From the NCBI GenBank assembly GCA_030063045.1, contig JAQSEB010000041.1:2845501-2909500 (forward strand): DNA of 64,000 nucleotides. Direction: 5' to 3'. Positions within the stretch are counted from its first letter, which is position 1. The number at the start of each line of letters is the position of its first letter. This stretch comes from Pratylenchus scribneri (Eukaryota; Nematoda; Chromadorea; Rhabditida; Pratylenchidae). Shown in pieces: positions 32,502 through 44,009 of the stretch. The position numbers and the translations under genes were made by a program. The notes under the pieces were generated by a model. The model saw only the letters and a program-made list of their open reading frames with translations. It had not been told where the DNA came from and did no database searches.

Positions 32502-35500
32502 CTACTTTTCACGTTGATTCTCCTTTCCTTCTTCCCCTTCATCATCCGCATTGTCCACCATCATCGCCGTGATAGCCACAGAAGGAGGGAAGGGTGGCAC
32601 GAATATTTCGCCCTTGGCCGAATGTCCATATTCACCGACCGCTTGAACAGAAACCCTTTGATGGGAAAATTTATTTATTTTAATATTCCATTCAGCCCAA
32701 CATACTTTATTCCTTCCTCCGGATTTATGTCCGTTATTAAAAGCCGTCTGCTTCGTGCCTGAAATTGAGCAATTTATTATTTTTTAGTCATTATATTCAT
32801 CCAATTTTATTTAAAATGTTTTTATTACTAAAAAATAACCAACCAAAACTTGGCCAGCCGATTGATCGTTCAGGAAGAGTTCATAATCTAAAATTAATCC
32901 AATTTGAGCAAATATTAATCAAATATTCCCTTACAATCAACTGGCGCCGGTTTCATCAAAAGTGGAATTCCATTCTCCCAGGAGACCAATAATTTGTCCT
33001 TTTCCTCTTCCTCCAGCCGTTCATATTTCAATTTGAATGGAGTTGGGGTCAACAATTCACAGATTTTGCCCATTTGCTTTGTTTGATGCGCAATGACTGC
33101 CTCCAAATGCTGCAAAAATTGGATGGATGAAGGAGTAAAATAAATATATTTTGGTCAATTTTGAATTATTTATATTAAATGAGTTTAAATAGATTTTGGC
33201 TTTTTGTCCTCTTTTTTGGGTAATGAAAAATCTTGACAATTTAATTTTGTTTCCCCAAATAAAGAATTTAATTTAATCCTATTTCTATGGTTTTGGTTTT
33301 TAATATCAAACCTGAATTTTTTGAGTCAATTGTTGGAATGTTGCCACATTCCCTTCATTCACGGAAATCAACATGGAATTTTGTTTTGCCAAATGGTCGA
33401 CCCTTTTTTGCATTTGTTGGAGGCGAGTGGCCGTCGCATCGGTAAAAGTTGAGTGGGATGTTGAAGAGGCGGACAAATTTGGTGGAGGGAATTGTTTGCC
33501 CGAGGAACGACGCAATTTCCTGGCCAATACCGATCGAAGACCACCGACTCCATTCTAAAATAAATAAAAGGGATATAAAATTATATTATTAATTAAAAAT
33601 TAATATTTAATCTTACGTAAATAAAGGACTCGAATTTTTATATAATTGGAATAGTCCCATAAGGGAATTTTGCATTTAATAACAAAAAACCGATTAGTGT
33701 TTTTCTTCAGATTATTTATTTTCAAACAATTTCATATCATAAAAATATGCCTAATAATCAATAATTTTAAAACATTCTCAAAGTAATTCAGAATTAACCT
33801 TTTTCTTTTGCGCATTTTTGTTGAACGAAGATGCATTGAATAGACCGCATGTGCTGGCATTGTCAAAATCCATTGTTGTCGAAGAGGATTGATTGGCAAT
33901 GATAGCCGCCGCATTTTTGGTTCGAATTGGGAGACGCGAATTGTTGATTGAAGTTTGGGTGGTGGTCGATGGTGGCCAATGAGGGACGATTCCGCCGGTG
34001 AGTTTTCCTCTTCCCTCTGCCATTGCTGTGGTTTTTTGTTCCGTCGATTTAAATCTGAACAAACATCCTCAATTTAATTTAAAATAAAATAAAGCTTACT
34101 CATTTGGATTGTCTTTTGATGGTGCCTCAATCTTCTCCTCTTCCCTTTTGGAAATGATCACAGTGGTGGATGATAATTTTGAAGAGGAAGAGGAGGATGT
34201 GCCGGATGATGAAGAAGTTGGAGCCAATTTTGTTGAATTGGAGGAAATTGTGAATGAAAAGTCCGCCGGTTGCTTTTCTTCTTCTTCCTTTCTGCCTTCT
34301 TTCGGTTTTTGGCATTCCTTTTGTGGTGGGCATTGATTCTCAATTTTACTTAAAAATAATTTTAATTATTTTATTGAAAATTTCCACACAAAGTATTTTA
34401 TTTAAAATTCACATTCATATATTATTAATACCAAAAATAAACCTTTTTTCCTGTTGCAGTTGCATTGTTTGTTGTCGATTTTTTGCATTCACTACGGCCG
34501 AAATTGGTGTTCGCACAATCCTATTACCCATTCCCACCAACAAAGGACTGCCCCGATTCTGCTGCGATGGACTCAATACGGCGGCAGTGTTGAATCGGCT
34601 CATTGGACTTTGCCGGCTTTTTGGCGTTGTGACAATTGGACTCAATGAGGCGGAGGTCATTTTTGGTGGAATTGTTGGCATTTTCCCATTTAATTTGTTC
34701 GACTTCTCATTGATTCCATTCTCCTTCCCAGTTTCGATTTTATTTTCTTTCCCATTTTCATCATTTTCGGGTTGATTGACGACCTCCGACGATGGTTCCA
34801 ATATTTGTTGTTGGTTGCCTCTTCGATTGTATTCTCTTCGTTTTTGGATAACCTTTTTAATGCAATTTTTGGTTAAATTAAAGAATATTTTCCCCTTAAA
34901 AACCTTTTTCAGCTTCTCATCATTTGCAAATTGAGTTTCGGCCGACACAAACGGACATTGTCGACTCAAATATTCGCACAATTTTTCATGTCTATTCGAT
35001 TGGGATCGAAATGAGCGGGCATCGCCTTGGGCATGCAACCACTCTCCTACAAATAAATTCACTATAAAAAGCGAATTAAAATAAAAATTTAACCTTTGAT
35101 TATTTCCGGCTCACTCAAACAACTTCCATCCAAAATTTTGAGTTCACCGAGCACACAGGAATAGATGAATGGACGATAGGAGAATTTTGGATGCCCGGAT
35201 TCGGTGCAATTATTGCCCAAAATGGTCAATGATTCCTTCAAAAAAATGGCCAATGAAAGTAATGAATGGAGGATTTTTTAGGGAATATTAATTGCAATTT
35301 AATGAGGACTTACCAATGCTTTGAATCCCTGCAAATTGACCATTTCCGTTAAATCATCAATTAAATTTGCGCCCAAATCGAGGAATCGGAGGCATTGACT
35401 TGGCAAAAGGGCCTGGATACCGTCCAATGTGCGCAACTGGAAATTTTTTTTAAATCAATTAAATGAATGAATTTGCCCACCGAATTTCCATGGATGCTCA

Positions 35501-36387
35501 ATTCGGTTAACATTTTCAGTTGGGATAAATTCGGAATTGCCTTCAAATGATTTGAATTCAAATTGAGCGAAACAAGTTTGGTCAATTGGTCCAATTGTGG
35601 AAAAACCTGAATTGGATAGGAGAGAATTAAAATATTAAAATATAAAATTTACCTCAATTCGATTATGCGACAAATCCAACGATTGGAGATTGGCAAAACT
35701 GTTGAGGGCGCCAATTGTATTTATTCGGTTCTTAATAAAATTTTGAGTTAATTATAAAAAAACTAAAGCTTACATCCGACAAATCCAAATGTAAAAGTGT
35801 GTGGGCAATTGGATGGAATGAACGAAGTTGGGAAAATTCGTTTTGAGAAGCGTCAATCTGTGAAAAATAAACAAATTTATTTTTGATAGAGAAATTTGTT
35901 CGCTCTAAGTTTAATAATTTTCCATAATATTCAGTTTTGTAATTTTCCCAAATCAAATCTAACAAACCGTTGTGCATTCTTCCAGAGGTAAATTTGCCAA
36001 ATCAATTGAACGTAGTGAATTCTTGGAAATATTCAAAGTGCGAATTGGTTTCTGAATTGCTGGTCCAATTTGTGTTGTGCTTTTTTGTCGTGGCAATTTG
36101 TTCAACCCTCTCCCAGACCAATCCAATCGGCCATCGTCGCTGATGCTCGGCAATTCAATTGTGGAATAGATTGAAGTGGAGTCAAATTCGGATCTTGTTG
36201 AATGTTCAATGGAATCCTCATCAAATGGTGAATTTGTTGGTGTTGGTCGGCGTTTTATTGGGCTTTCCAAACTTAAATTGGAGAATTAGTTTGGCAATTT
36301 AAAAATTACAAACCTCATTGACATCTCAGGTTGTGATGATTTTGGGGAGAAGGGAGAAGAATGTGGCTGTTCATTTTGTTGGTGCAT
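32502..36387 (-). CDS. Leucine-rich-repeat centrosomal protein, CEP97-like
   Basis: CEP97 works with CP110 to cap centrioles and limit cilium assembly. The N-terminus MHQQNEQPHSSPFSP is Ser/Pro-rich. LRRs begin at LDWSGRGLNKLP and run through LQSLDLSHNRIEVFPQL, VSLNLNSNHLKAIPNL, LTELSIHGNSLRTLDGI and LRFLDLGANLIDDLTEM. The repeat cap has YRPFIYSCVLGELKILDG. After it comes IIKGEWLHAQGDARSFRS, KLCEYLSRQCPFVSAETQ and DEKLKKV. That order (LRR cap, EWL-x-QG-x-R, EYL-x3-CP) is diagnostic of CEP97. A long disordered Ser/Thr/Asn region follows. Then come a predicted coiled coil (RLQQMQKRVDHLAKQNSML), an acidic-basic segment LKYERLEEEEKDKLLVSW, and a C-terminal part ending EGKENQREK. At least 15 introns are inferred. 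The central low-complexity exons are the least certain. A hAT MITE sits about 70 bp upstream of the start. Confidence 0.82.
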
Positions 36388-36456
36388 TGCATCAGAAATA
36401 AATTTGGAATAATTTATAATAATCTTAATTAAGTAGATTAAATTTATCCATTCCTT

Positions 36457-36675
36457 CAGGCCCGTAGCCAGGGGGTCGGCCCGGGCCGACCCCAAGCCGC
36501 GCGAAGCATCAAAAAAAAGTAAAAGGGGGACCCTTTTGTTTTACGATTTTCATAAAAATTCAGTAAAATTTTTCGCTGCGCGGCAATCTTTGACTAAAAT
36601 TTTTCGCTGCGCGGCAATTTTTGAACAAAATTTTTCGCGGGCCACCCCCATCAGCAATTTCTGGCTACGGGCCTG
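36457..36675. mobile_element. Non-autonomous hAT MITE (219 bp)
   Basis: Perfect 15-bp terminal inverted repeats, CAGGCCCGTAGCCAG at 36457-36471 and its complement at 36661-36675. They are flanked by an exact 8-bp target duplication CATTCCTT (36449-36456 and 36676-36683). The 8-bp duplication and CAG-type ends define the hAT superfamily. There is no coding sequence. The interior has three copies of AAAATTTTTCGC, two of them in a longer unit. It lies in the likely promoter of the CEP97-like gene. Confidence 0.93.
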
Positions 36676-36683
36676 CATTCCTT

Positions 36684-37076
36684 CAAGAGCTTTTCCCTCG
36701 ACTCGAGATCGAGAGTCGTTTATTTTATATTTTTGGCGCCGATTTTCATTTCTTTCGCTTCGATCGAAGCTTCGAGAGCGAGAAGCGAGTGAGAGCGAGA
36801 GCGATAGCGAGGCGAGCGGAGATCGAGATCGAGACTTTGACATTGATATTGACTTGTTTTTTCTTTTTTTCTTTTTATTATTAAAAATGACATTTTATCC
36901 AATTTTATTTTCAAATAATGAATGAATATTCCTTTTCTTTACAGTAGTCAAATTATAGAAAAATAATTAAAATTCAATGATATATGCAAATTGTAAGGCT
37001 TAAATGGAAAGGAAATATGATAAAAATCGAATTTATTATTTATTGAACACTCTGTATAATATTATTCGCCTAAAGA
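36684..37076. other. GA-rich spacer
   Basis: Between the MITE and the exchanger remnant. A low-complexity GAGCGA/GATCGA tract occupies 36,760-36,840. No gene recognised. Confidence 0.5.
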
Positions 37077-38013
37077 TCAAATTCGTGTGATCATTGTTGA
37101 ATCCGAATCCGATTTTCTTCCTCTGTCCACCATAATCTTTGTTGCCACCCCATTAATTCCACTTTCATCCAATTCCTCCACATTATTTGGTTCAAATTGC
37201 TCAAATCGAAGTACATTTGTTATTTTGTCGATGGCATCCAAATTTTCAGTTGACAATGATTCAGGCTGAATTGCTTTTTCTTCGGCAAAAATGCCGCCAT
37301 CCCCAATTTGTTGCGCATCGAAATCCTTTCGAAGTTCCGACATTTTGCGTCTTTCTTCAAACCATTTTTCCATCGATTCTGCGAATTTTTGAGCCTCTCT
37401 GGCCTCTAGCCGATTCACCGTTCGTAACAAATTGCTGCGGTCAAGTTTGGCCAATACCTATATTTTGCATGTTTTATGGCCATTTTATTCCCCCAATTCC
37501 CCATTTCTCTTGAATATTCCAAACTATTTCCCTATTCATTAAATTTATCGGTTCAAATCATGCCCCTTCTAAACTTAATCAAATGAATTGGCTCGCATTT
37601 CTGTCCCTTTATTTCTTAATTTACACTTAAAAAAACCATTCCAATTCCCCTCCCTTCCCTTGAGATATTCCTCCAAAAATGCCACCTCTTTTTTCAGTAA
37701 TAATGGCCGAAAGATTCTTTCATTCCACCGTTCAAATGTTGCCCGAATTCCATGATGGCCAAATCGACCGGCCACCGATTCCATCCCGATCATGGTGTGG
37801 TCAATGAGCTGTGAAAATTGAATTAAACTTTAGCCAAAAAATAATTATTTCCACAACATTTGCATAAACTGATTCGATCATATTCTTCTCATGATGACTT
37901 TTTCGCTCGACTTGAAGGAAATTTGCAATTGGTTTTAGGGTCACACCCTGCAGTTGGCCAAAAGTAATGAAGAATTGGCAAAAAATGGTGGCCAAAATCC
38001 TCTTGATGGCCAT
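37077..38013 (-). pseudogene. C-terminal fragment of a Na+/H+ exchanger (SLC9/NHE)
   Basis: Exons match only the end of an [23 protein letters not shown] leads to [18 protein letters not shown], the last membrane helix and the QG-x-T-x-KP junction. MIESVYAN joins [20 protein letters not shown], then FERWNERIFRPLLLKKEV, the juxtamembrane regulatory tail. A further exon gives LLRTVNRLEAREAQKF and ends DSDSTMITRI. The roughly 400 residues of transport domain are absent. Upstream sequence to 38,400 has at most one more short exon (FLMAAATFADKF near 38,090, in another frame), and then a minisatellite and a plus-strand gene intervene. It is most likely a truncated copy left by rearrangement; expression as a short tail protein is possible. 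Confidence 0.7.
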
Positions 38014-38400
38014 CTTCAGGCAGAAATGGAATATAATAATTGATTTGAATTAAAAAAAGAGTGGGAAATATCGAGAGGTAATTAAATTTGTCGGCAAAGG
38101 TGGCGGCGGCCATAAGAAAAACATTCTAATTGGCTCAAAATTTGATAAGAATAATAGAGCAATTGAGGAGGAAATGATGAATTTAGTACAGAGAAATTTG
38201 AAAAATTTATAGGATAATATTTTTCAAAAAATAACCATGTAAAATTATTCAATGAAATTATTAGATTTATTTCCCCAAAACATTTTAATTCCAACTGTTT
38301 TTCAGTTAATTATTTGTGGCTAATGTAAAGTCATCCTTTCGAGGGGCTAATCTTTATGTCCATTTATATGATTTTTTTGATATTTAATTCTTTATGATTT

Positions 38401-39030
38401 ATCTGATTTTCATTCCGGAAAAAAGCTAACCGGAAAGAATTCTGATTTTCATTCCGGAAAGAATTCTGATTTTCCTTCCGGAAAGAATTCTGATTTTCAT
38501 TCCGGAAAGAATTCTGATTTTCATTCCGGAAACAATTCTGATTTTCATTCCGGGAACAATTCTGATTTTCATTCCGGAAAGAATTCTGATTTTTATTCCG
38601 GAAAGAATTCTGATTTTCATTCCGGAAACAATTCTGATTTTCATTCCGGAAAGAATTCTGATTTTCATTCCGGAAAGAATTCTGATTTTCATTCCGGAAA
38701 CAATTCTGATTTTCATTCCGGAAAGAATTCTGATTTTCATTCCGGAAACAATTCTGATTTTCATTCCGGAAAGAATTCTGATTTTCATTCCGGAAACAAT
38801 TCTGATTTTCATTCCGGAAACAATTCTGATTTTCATTCCGGAAACAATTCTGATTTTCATTCCGGAAACAATTCTGATTTTCATTCCGGAAACAATTCTG
38901 ATTTTCATTCCGGAAACAATTCTGATTTTCATTCCGGAAACAATTCTGATTTTCATTCCGGAAACAATTCTGATTTTCATTCCGGAAAAAGCTAACCGGA
39001 AAGTATTCTAATTTTCATTCCGAATTAATT
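38401..39030. repeat. 24-bp minisatellite, about 25 copies
   Basis: Tandem units of TCTGATTTTCATTCCGGAAA plus G/C-AAT (24 bp) run with very little divergence. The only common variant is AAG versus AAC before AATT. Each unit contains the palindrome TTCCGGAA. Both ends carry the same irregular flank (GGAAAAAGCTAACCGGAAAG), which points to amplification by slippage or unequal exchange. The minus strand is open throughout as an 8-residue repeat because 24 is divisible by 3. I treat that as incidental. Confidence 0.95.
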
Positions 39031-39545
39031 TTATTCCGTAATTTATCATATGTTCCTTTCTTCTGGCAATGTTCCCTAAAAATATATGGTGCTTAGGGAT
39101 CGAAAAGAAAACTTGTATATGCCAGTAACGCAATCCATTCAAGTTGAAATTCCCGATGAATCGTTGAAATTGTCCCTAATTATTTCACTAAATTTTTCCA
39201 CATTTTTGCCACAAAACTTAGCCCCTCATTCGATTCACCCCAGCCAACTTTTCATATTCATTTTTCTAACCAGTTTTATTGGTTGAATCATTGAATTTTT
39301 TTTTCAAAGAATTTTTGAGTAAAATAGAGGAATGGAAGGATGAAATGAATGAAATGCGATATTCTTTCTCCCTTGATTCTGGCAACAAAGAAAAGGTGGC
39401 GCGAGGGGCGGTTAATGTGCGGAAAAGCCGGCGGTTTGTTAGTCGATCCTGTGGCCTAAAATACTTTGAAGGAGAATCCACAAATTTTCGTCATTTGCCT
39501 TTCGTTCAAAAAATCACCAAAATATTATAATTCTTTTACTAAAAA
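39031..39545. other. Spacer, no gene recognised
   Basis: Short plus-strand frames (39,279-39,530) have no recognisable family and no supporting splice structure. Probable upstream region of the EF-hand gene. Confidence 0.4.
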
Positions 39546-40220
39546 ATGGCCAATTGGGAGCATCAATTGAGGGAAATGTTCGCGGAACAGGTAACTCAAA
39601 AATGGAGGAAATTGTTCAATAATTTATTTATTTGATAAATGCGAAAAGTCATTCCCTATAGATACGGTACCAATTCCTTTAGCTCATTTATTCTCTGATT
39701 GACGATTGCCATAGGCATCTTCTTTCCTTTGAGTTTTTAAGACCGTATTCTCCTCTCTCCCTATCCCTACTTCTTCAAATAAATTTACACAATTTAATGG
39801 AAAAAGGACAAAGATATGAGTGGCTACATTGGCCGGGAGGATGTAATTTGCATGTTGTTGAATGCAAGCAAGGTTAACATTCAATTCACAATTCCCATAT
39901 TCATTAATTTCCTATTCATTAATTGCACAGCAAGATCGACTCGATCCAGTGTTCAAAACGCATCTTCGATTCCTGATTAGCGTGCTGAAGAATGCGGACG
40001 CAAATGGGGACACAAAAATCAACTTTCAGGGTAAATAGTCGGCAAAAAATAGGAGAATATTCTAATGATCATTTTTTGGGAAATATGCTAAAATCTCCAT
40101 TTTAATACTATTATTTTGACATTTATAGAATTCAAGCAATACATTGCCAAGGCCATCGACGATTCCCAATATCCAATTCCAGTTGAATTCCTTAATCCGG
40201 ATTTGGAGAAGACTTCATAA
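39546..40220 (+). CDS. Small two-EF-hand calcium-binding protein
   Basis: A 100-residue protein from four exons (39546-39590, 39807-39872, 39931-40030, 40129-40220), all joined in frame. The start is MANWEHQLREMFAEQ. The first EF-hand loop is DKDMSGYIGRED and the second is DANGDTKINFQE. Both have acidic or polar residues at positions 1, 3 and 5, and Glu or Asp at position 12, as needed for calcium. The linker is VICMLLNASKQDRLDPVFKT, and the C-terminus after the second hand is EFKQYIAKAIDDSQYPIPVE and a short tail. Such a protein could be a calcium sensor or a light-chain-like subunit. The sequence does not resolve the subfamily. Confidence 0.82.
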
Positions 40221-40566
40221 TTTGAAATGTTCTAAAATGAAAATGATGTTCGTCCATCCATTCGGAATTGAATGCTCATTCCCCAATTCATTTATTTAAT
40301 ATTAATTAAATATTAAAACAAATTATGTGCACTTTATGCTTGAATAAATTTGGGGAATTTATGAATAAATGAATAATTGAATGTGCCTAAATATGTAAAA
40401 TAATATTTTCTTTATTTTTTTGGAGGGTGGCTTGAATAAAAAGGTAAAAAATTTGTTGGCATATTTTGAATTGGAAAATGAAAAATCACAGAAAAAAAGT
40501 GGAATTTGATCAACTAAAAAATGGAAAGGAAAGGCAACCAAAATTGCGACAATCCCCAAAACAGGA
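40221..40566. other. Convergent 3' regions
   Basis: AT-rich spacer between the EF-hand gene and the collagen gene. AATAAA-type signals near 40,345. No gene seen. Confidence 0.5.
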
Positions 40567-42212
<1,646 letters not shown>

Positions 42213-42759
42213 TTTGCGTTTGGTGGCACACCTTTCTCTTTCTGAGAATTGAGGAAAAGCACAAATTAATTGGAAGGGGAAATGGGGGTGATTGTGGGGA
42301 GAGGGAATGCGGATTGATCGAATGGATGAGGAGGAAGAATGTGGGTGGATTGGATTAGTTTTGGGAAGGTGGAATGGGGGCAAAGAAGCCGCCCTCAACT
42401 CGAAAAAGTAAGCATGAGGGAAGGAAAGCCGCCGGAGGCACAAAATGGCGCAGCACACGCTTTGAGAGAGCTCACAAAAAAAATGTATATGGGTGGGGAG
42501 TCTTTTACAGAAGAACTTATTGGAGACGGAATGTTGGGAGGAGGAGGGGGGAAAGGGATGCTAATTAGCCGATGGGGAAGGAGGAAATGAGGAGCGGGGC
42601 CTATTGCGCAGCCATCATGGGCCCGATCAGTAGTGGAGAAAGGGCCCTCTCACTCACTCAATTCATTCAGTTTCTTTGGAGGATAATGCCTGGAATGGAG
42701 ATGGGAGGAGGAGGTACAAAAAGGGAGGATATTTGGACGCAAAGATTATATATAATATA
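42213..42759. promoter_or_regulatory. Collagen upstream region
   Basis: Purine-rich on the plus strand, with GGAGGAGG and GGGGAAA runs. No gene recognised despite long plus-strand open frames, whose composition mirrors the low complexity. Presumed collagen promoter. Confidence 0.4.
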
Positions 42760-44001
42760 TAGGGCTGGCAAATATAGTTATTTAACTATTTTATGCGGAG
42801 CATTATTTATGCATAAAAACGCAATAAAAAACATATCTAACTTGGTTTGAGCCCAAAATATTGAACTTTTTTTCAACTTTTTTCACTATTTTTAACTATT
42901 TTGCTACCTTTGCAACTATTTAACTATTTGATCACTATTTCAGCCCAAAACAACTATTTTATATAACTTTTTTTGGAAATTTCTTAAAAATGCCACCAAA
43001 TAATACAAAATATGCATTGTTTCGCCAGTGGATTGATCGATTAAATGGAAATTCAGTTTATACAATCAATACTACCAAAGAGGGTAAAGGGATTTATTGT
43101 GAAGCGTGTCAACAACAGGTTTATATAAAATTTACAACGACCAATAGACAACGGGAATTTGTTCAACAAAAGGTTATTCAACAAAATTGTTCTACAATAA
43201 TATTTGGTCATTTAAAACAACACAATGAAACATTGAAGCATAGACGTGCCCTTCTTCGAGTTTCAGAAAAGGAAAAACGACAAAAACAACTTAAAAATGA
43301 TTTTTTGTAAAATATCAATTTAGGTTTTGAATACTTTAGACCCGAACGATGCCGTCGCAATTGAGGAAAGTTTGGCCTGTTATACAAATGCTGTTTGGCA
43401 GGACCTCGCCTATATCCAATCTAATTTTGCCAAATTGGCCGAATCGATCACAAAATTGGAAAAACAAGGCCTATCCATTTATGAACAATTGCAAATCTTT
43501 GGCGAAGTACAAGATGAAATGGAAATGGCAATCGGAGAAAGTGCAGACAAATTCAAGAGAAATTCAAGTTTATTGTTTCCAATAATCCCGGAATCGAAAT
43601 CATGTCCCAAATCTGCAATATTCTTTCTGGCCAAAACAATAATTGTGATGTTTCGCCAAATCTAATTCCATTTTACAAATATTCACCACTCACATCTTGT
43701 GATGTTGAGCGTTCTTTCTCTATGTATAAGTCTATTTTGGCTGATAATCGAATGAGTTTCAAATTAATAATCTCGAAATGTATCTGATTTGCAATTATAA
43801 CCAAGAACGATCTGATCAATGAATTTTTTAAATCTCTTTTCTATTTTTAACCTTTTATTTCGATAAAAAATTGTAACTTTTTTTGAAATTTTTGTCACTA
43901 TTTTGGGTTTTTGCAACTATTTATGTAACTATTTTGCGATTTTTGGCAACTATTCTAGTTAACTATTTTGCGATTTTTGGCAACTATTTTTGCCAGCCCT
44001 A
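42760..44001 (+). mobile_element. Internally deleted hAT transposon (1242 bp)
   Basis: Ends are TAGGGCTGGCAAA...TTTTTGCCAGCCCTA. They are flanked by an exact 8-bp target duplication ATAATATA (42752-42759 and 44002-44009). Subterminal regions carry many copies of AACTATTT, typical transposase-binding repeats. The inside retains the two ends of a hAT transposase but not its catalytic middle. The near-identical ends and exact duplication suggest a recent insertion. Confidence 0.95.
42990..43787 (+). pseudogene. Truncated hAT transposase remnant
   Basis: The first frame (42990-43310) begins MPPNNTKYALFRQWIDRLNG. It has a zinc-finger-like arrangement, CEACQQQVYIKF followed by GHLKQHNETLKHRR. The next frame (43327-43665) is helical (IQSNFAKLAESITKLEKQGL). 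A third (about 43,602-43,787) ends with the hAT C-terminal dimerisation motif SPLTSCDVERSFSMYKSIL, then ADNRMSF. The RNase H-like catalytic domain is missing, so it cannot encode active transposase. The frames are broken by a stop with an implausibly short 17-nt 'intron' and by a frame change. Confidence 0.85.
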
Positions 44002-44009
44002 ATAATATA

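Noticed and set aside
38426..38980. 184-residue open frame of 8-residue repeats on the minus strand
   Set aside because: It is the minisatellite read in frame because the unit is 24 bp. It has no splice signals or unique sequence.
38401..39030. CRISPR-like regular repeats
   Set aside because: Units are contiguous with no unique spacers, and the genome is eukaryotic.
42339..42590. Plus-strand frames upstream of collagen
   Set aside because: Purine-rich low-complexity DNA; consistent with promoter sequence rather than a gene.
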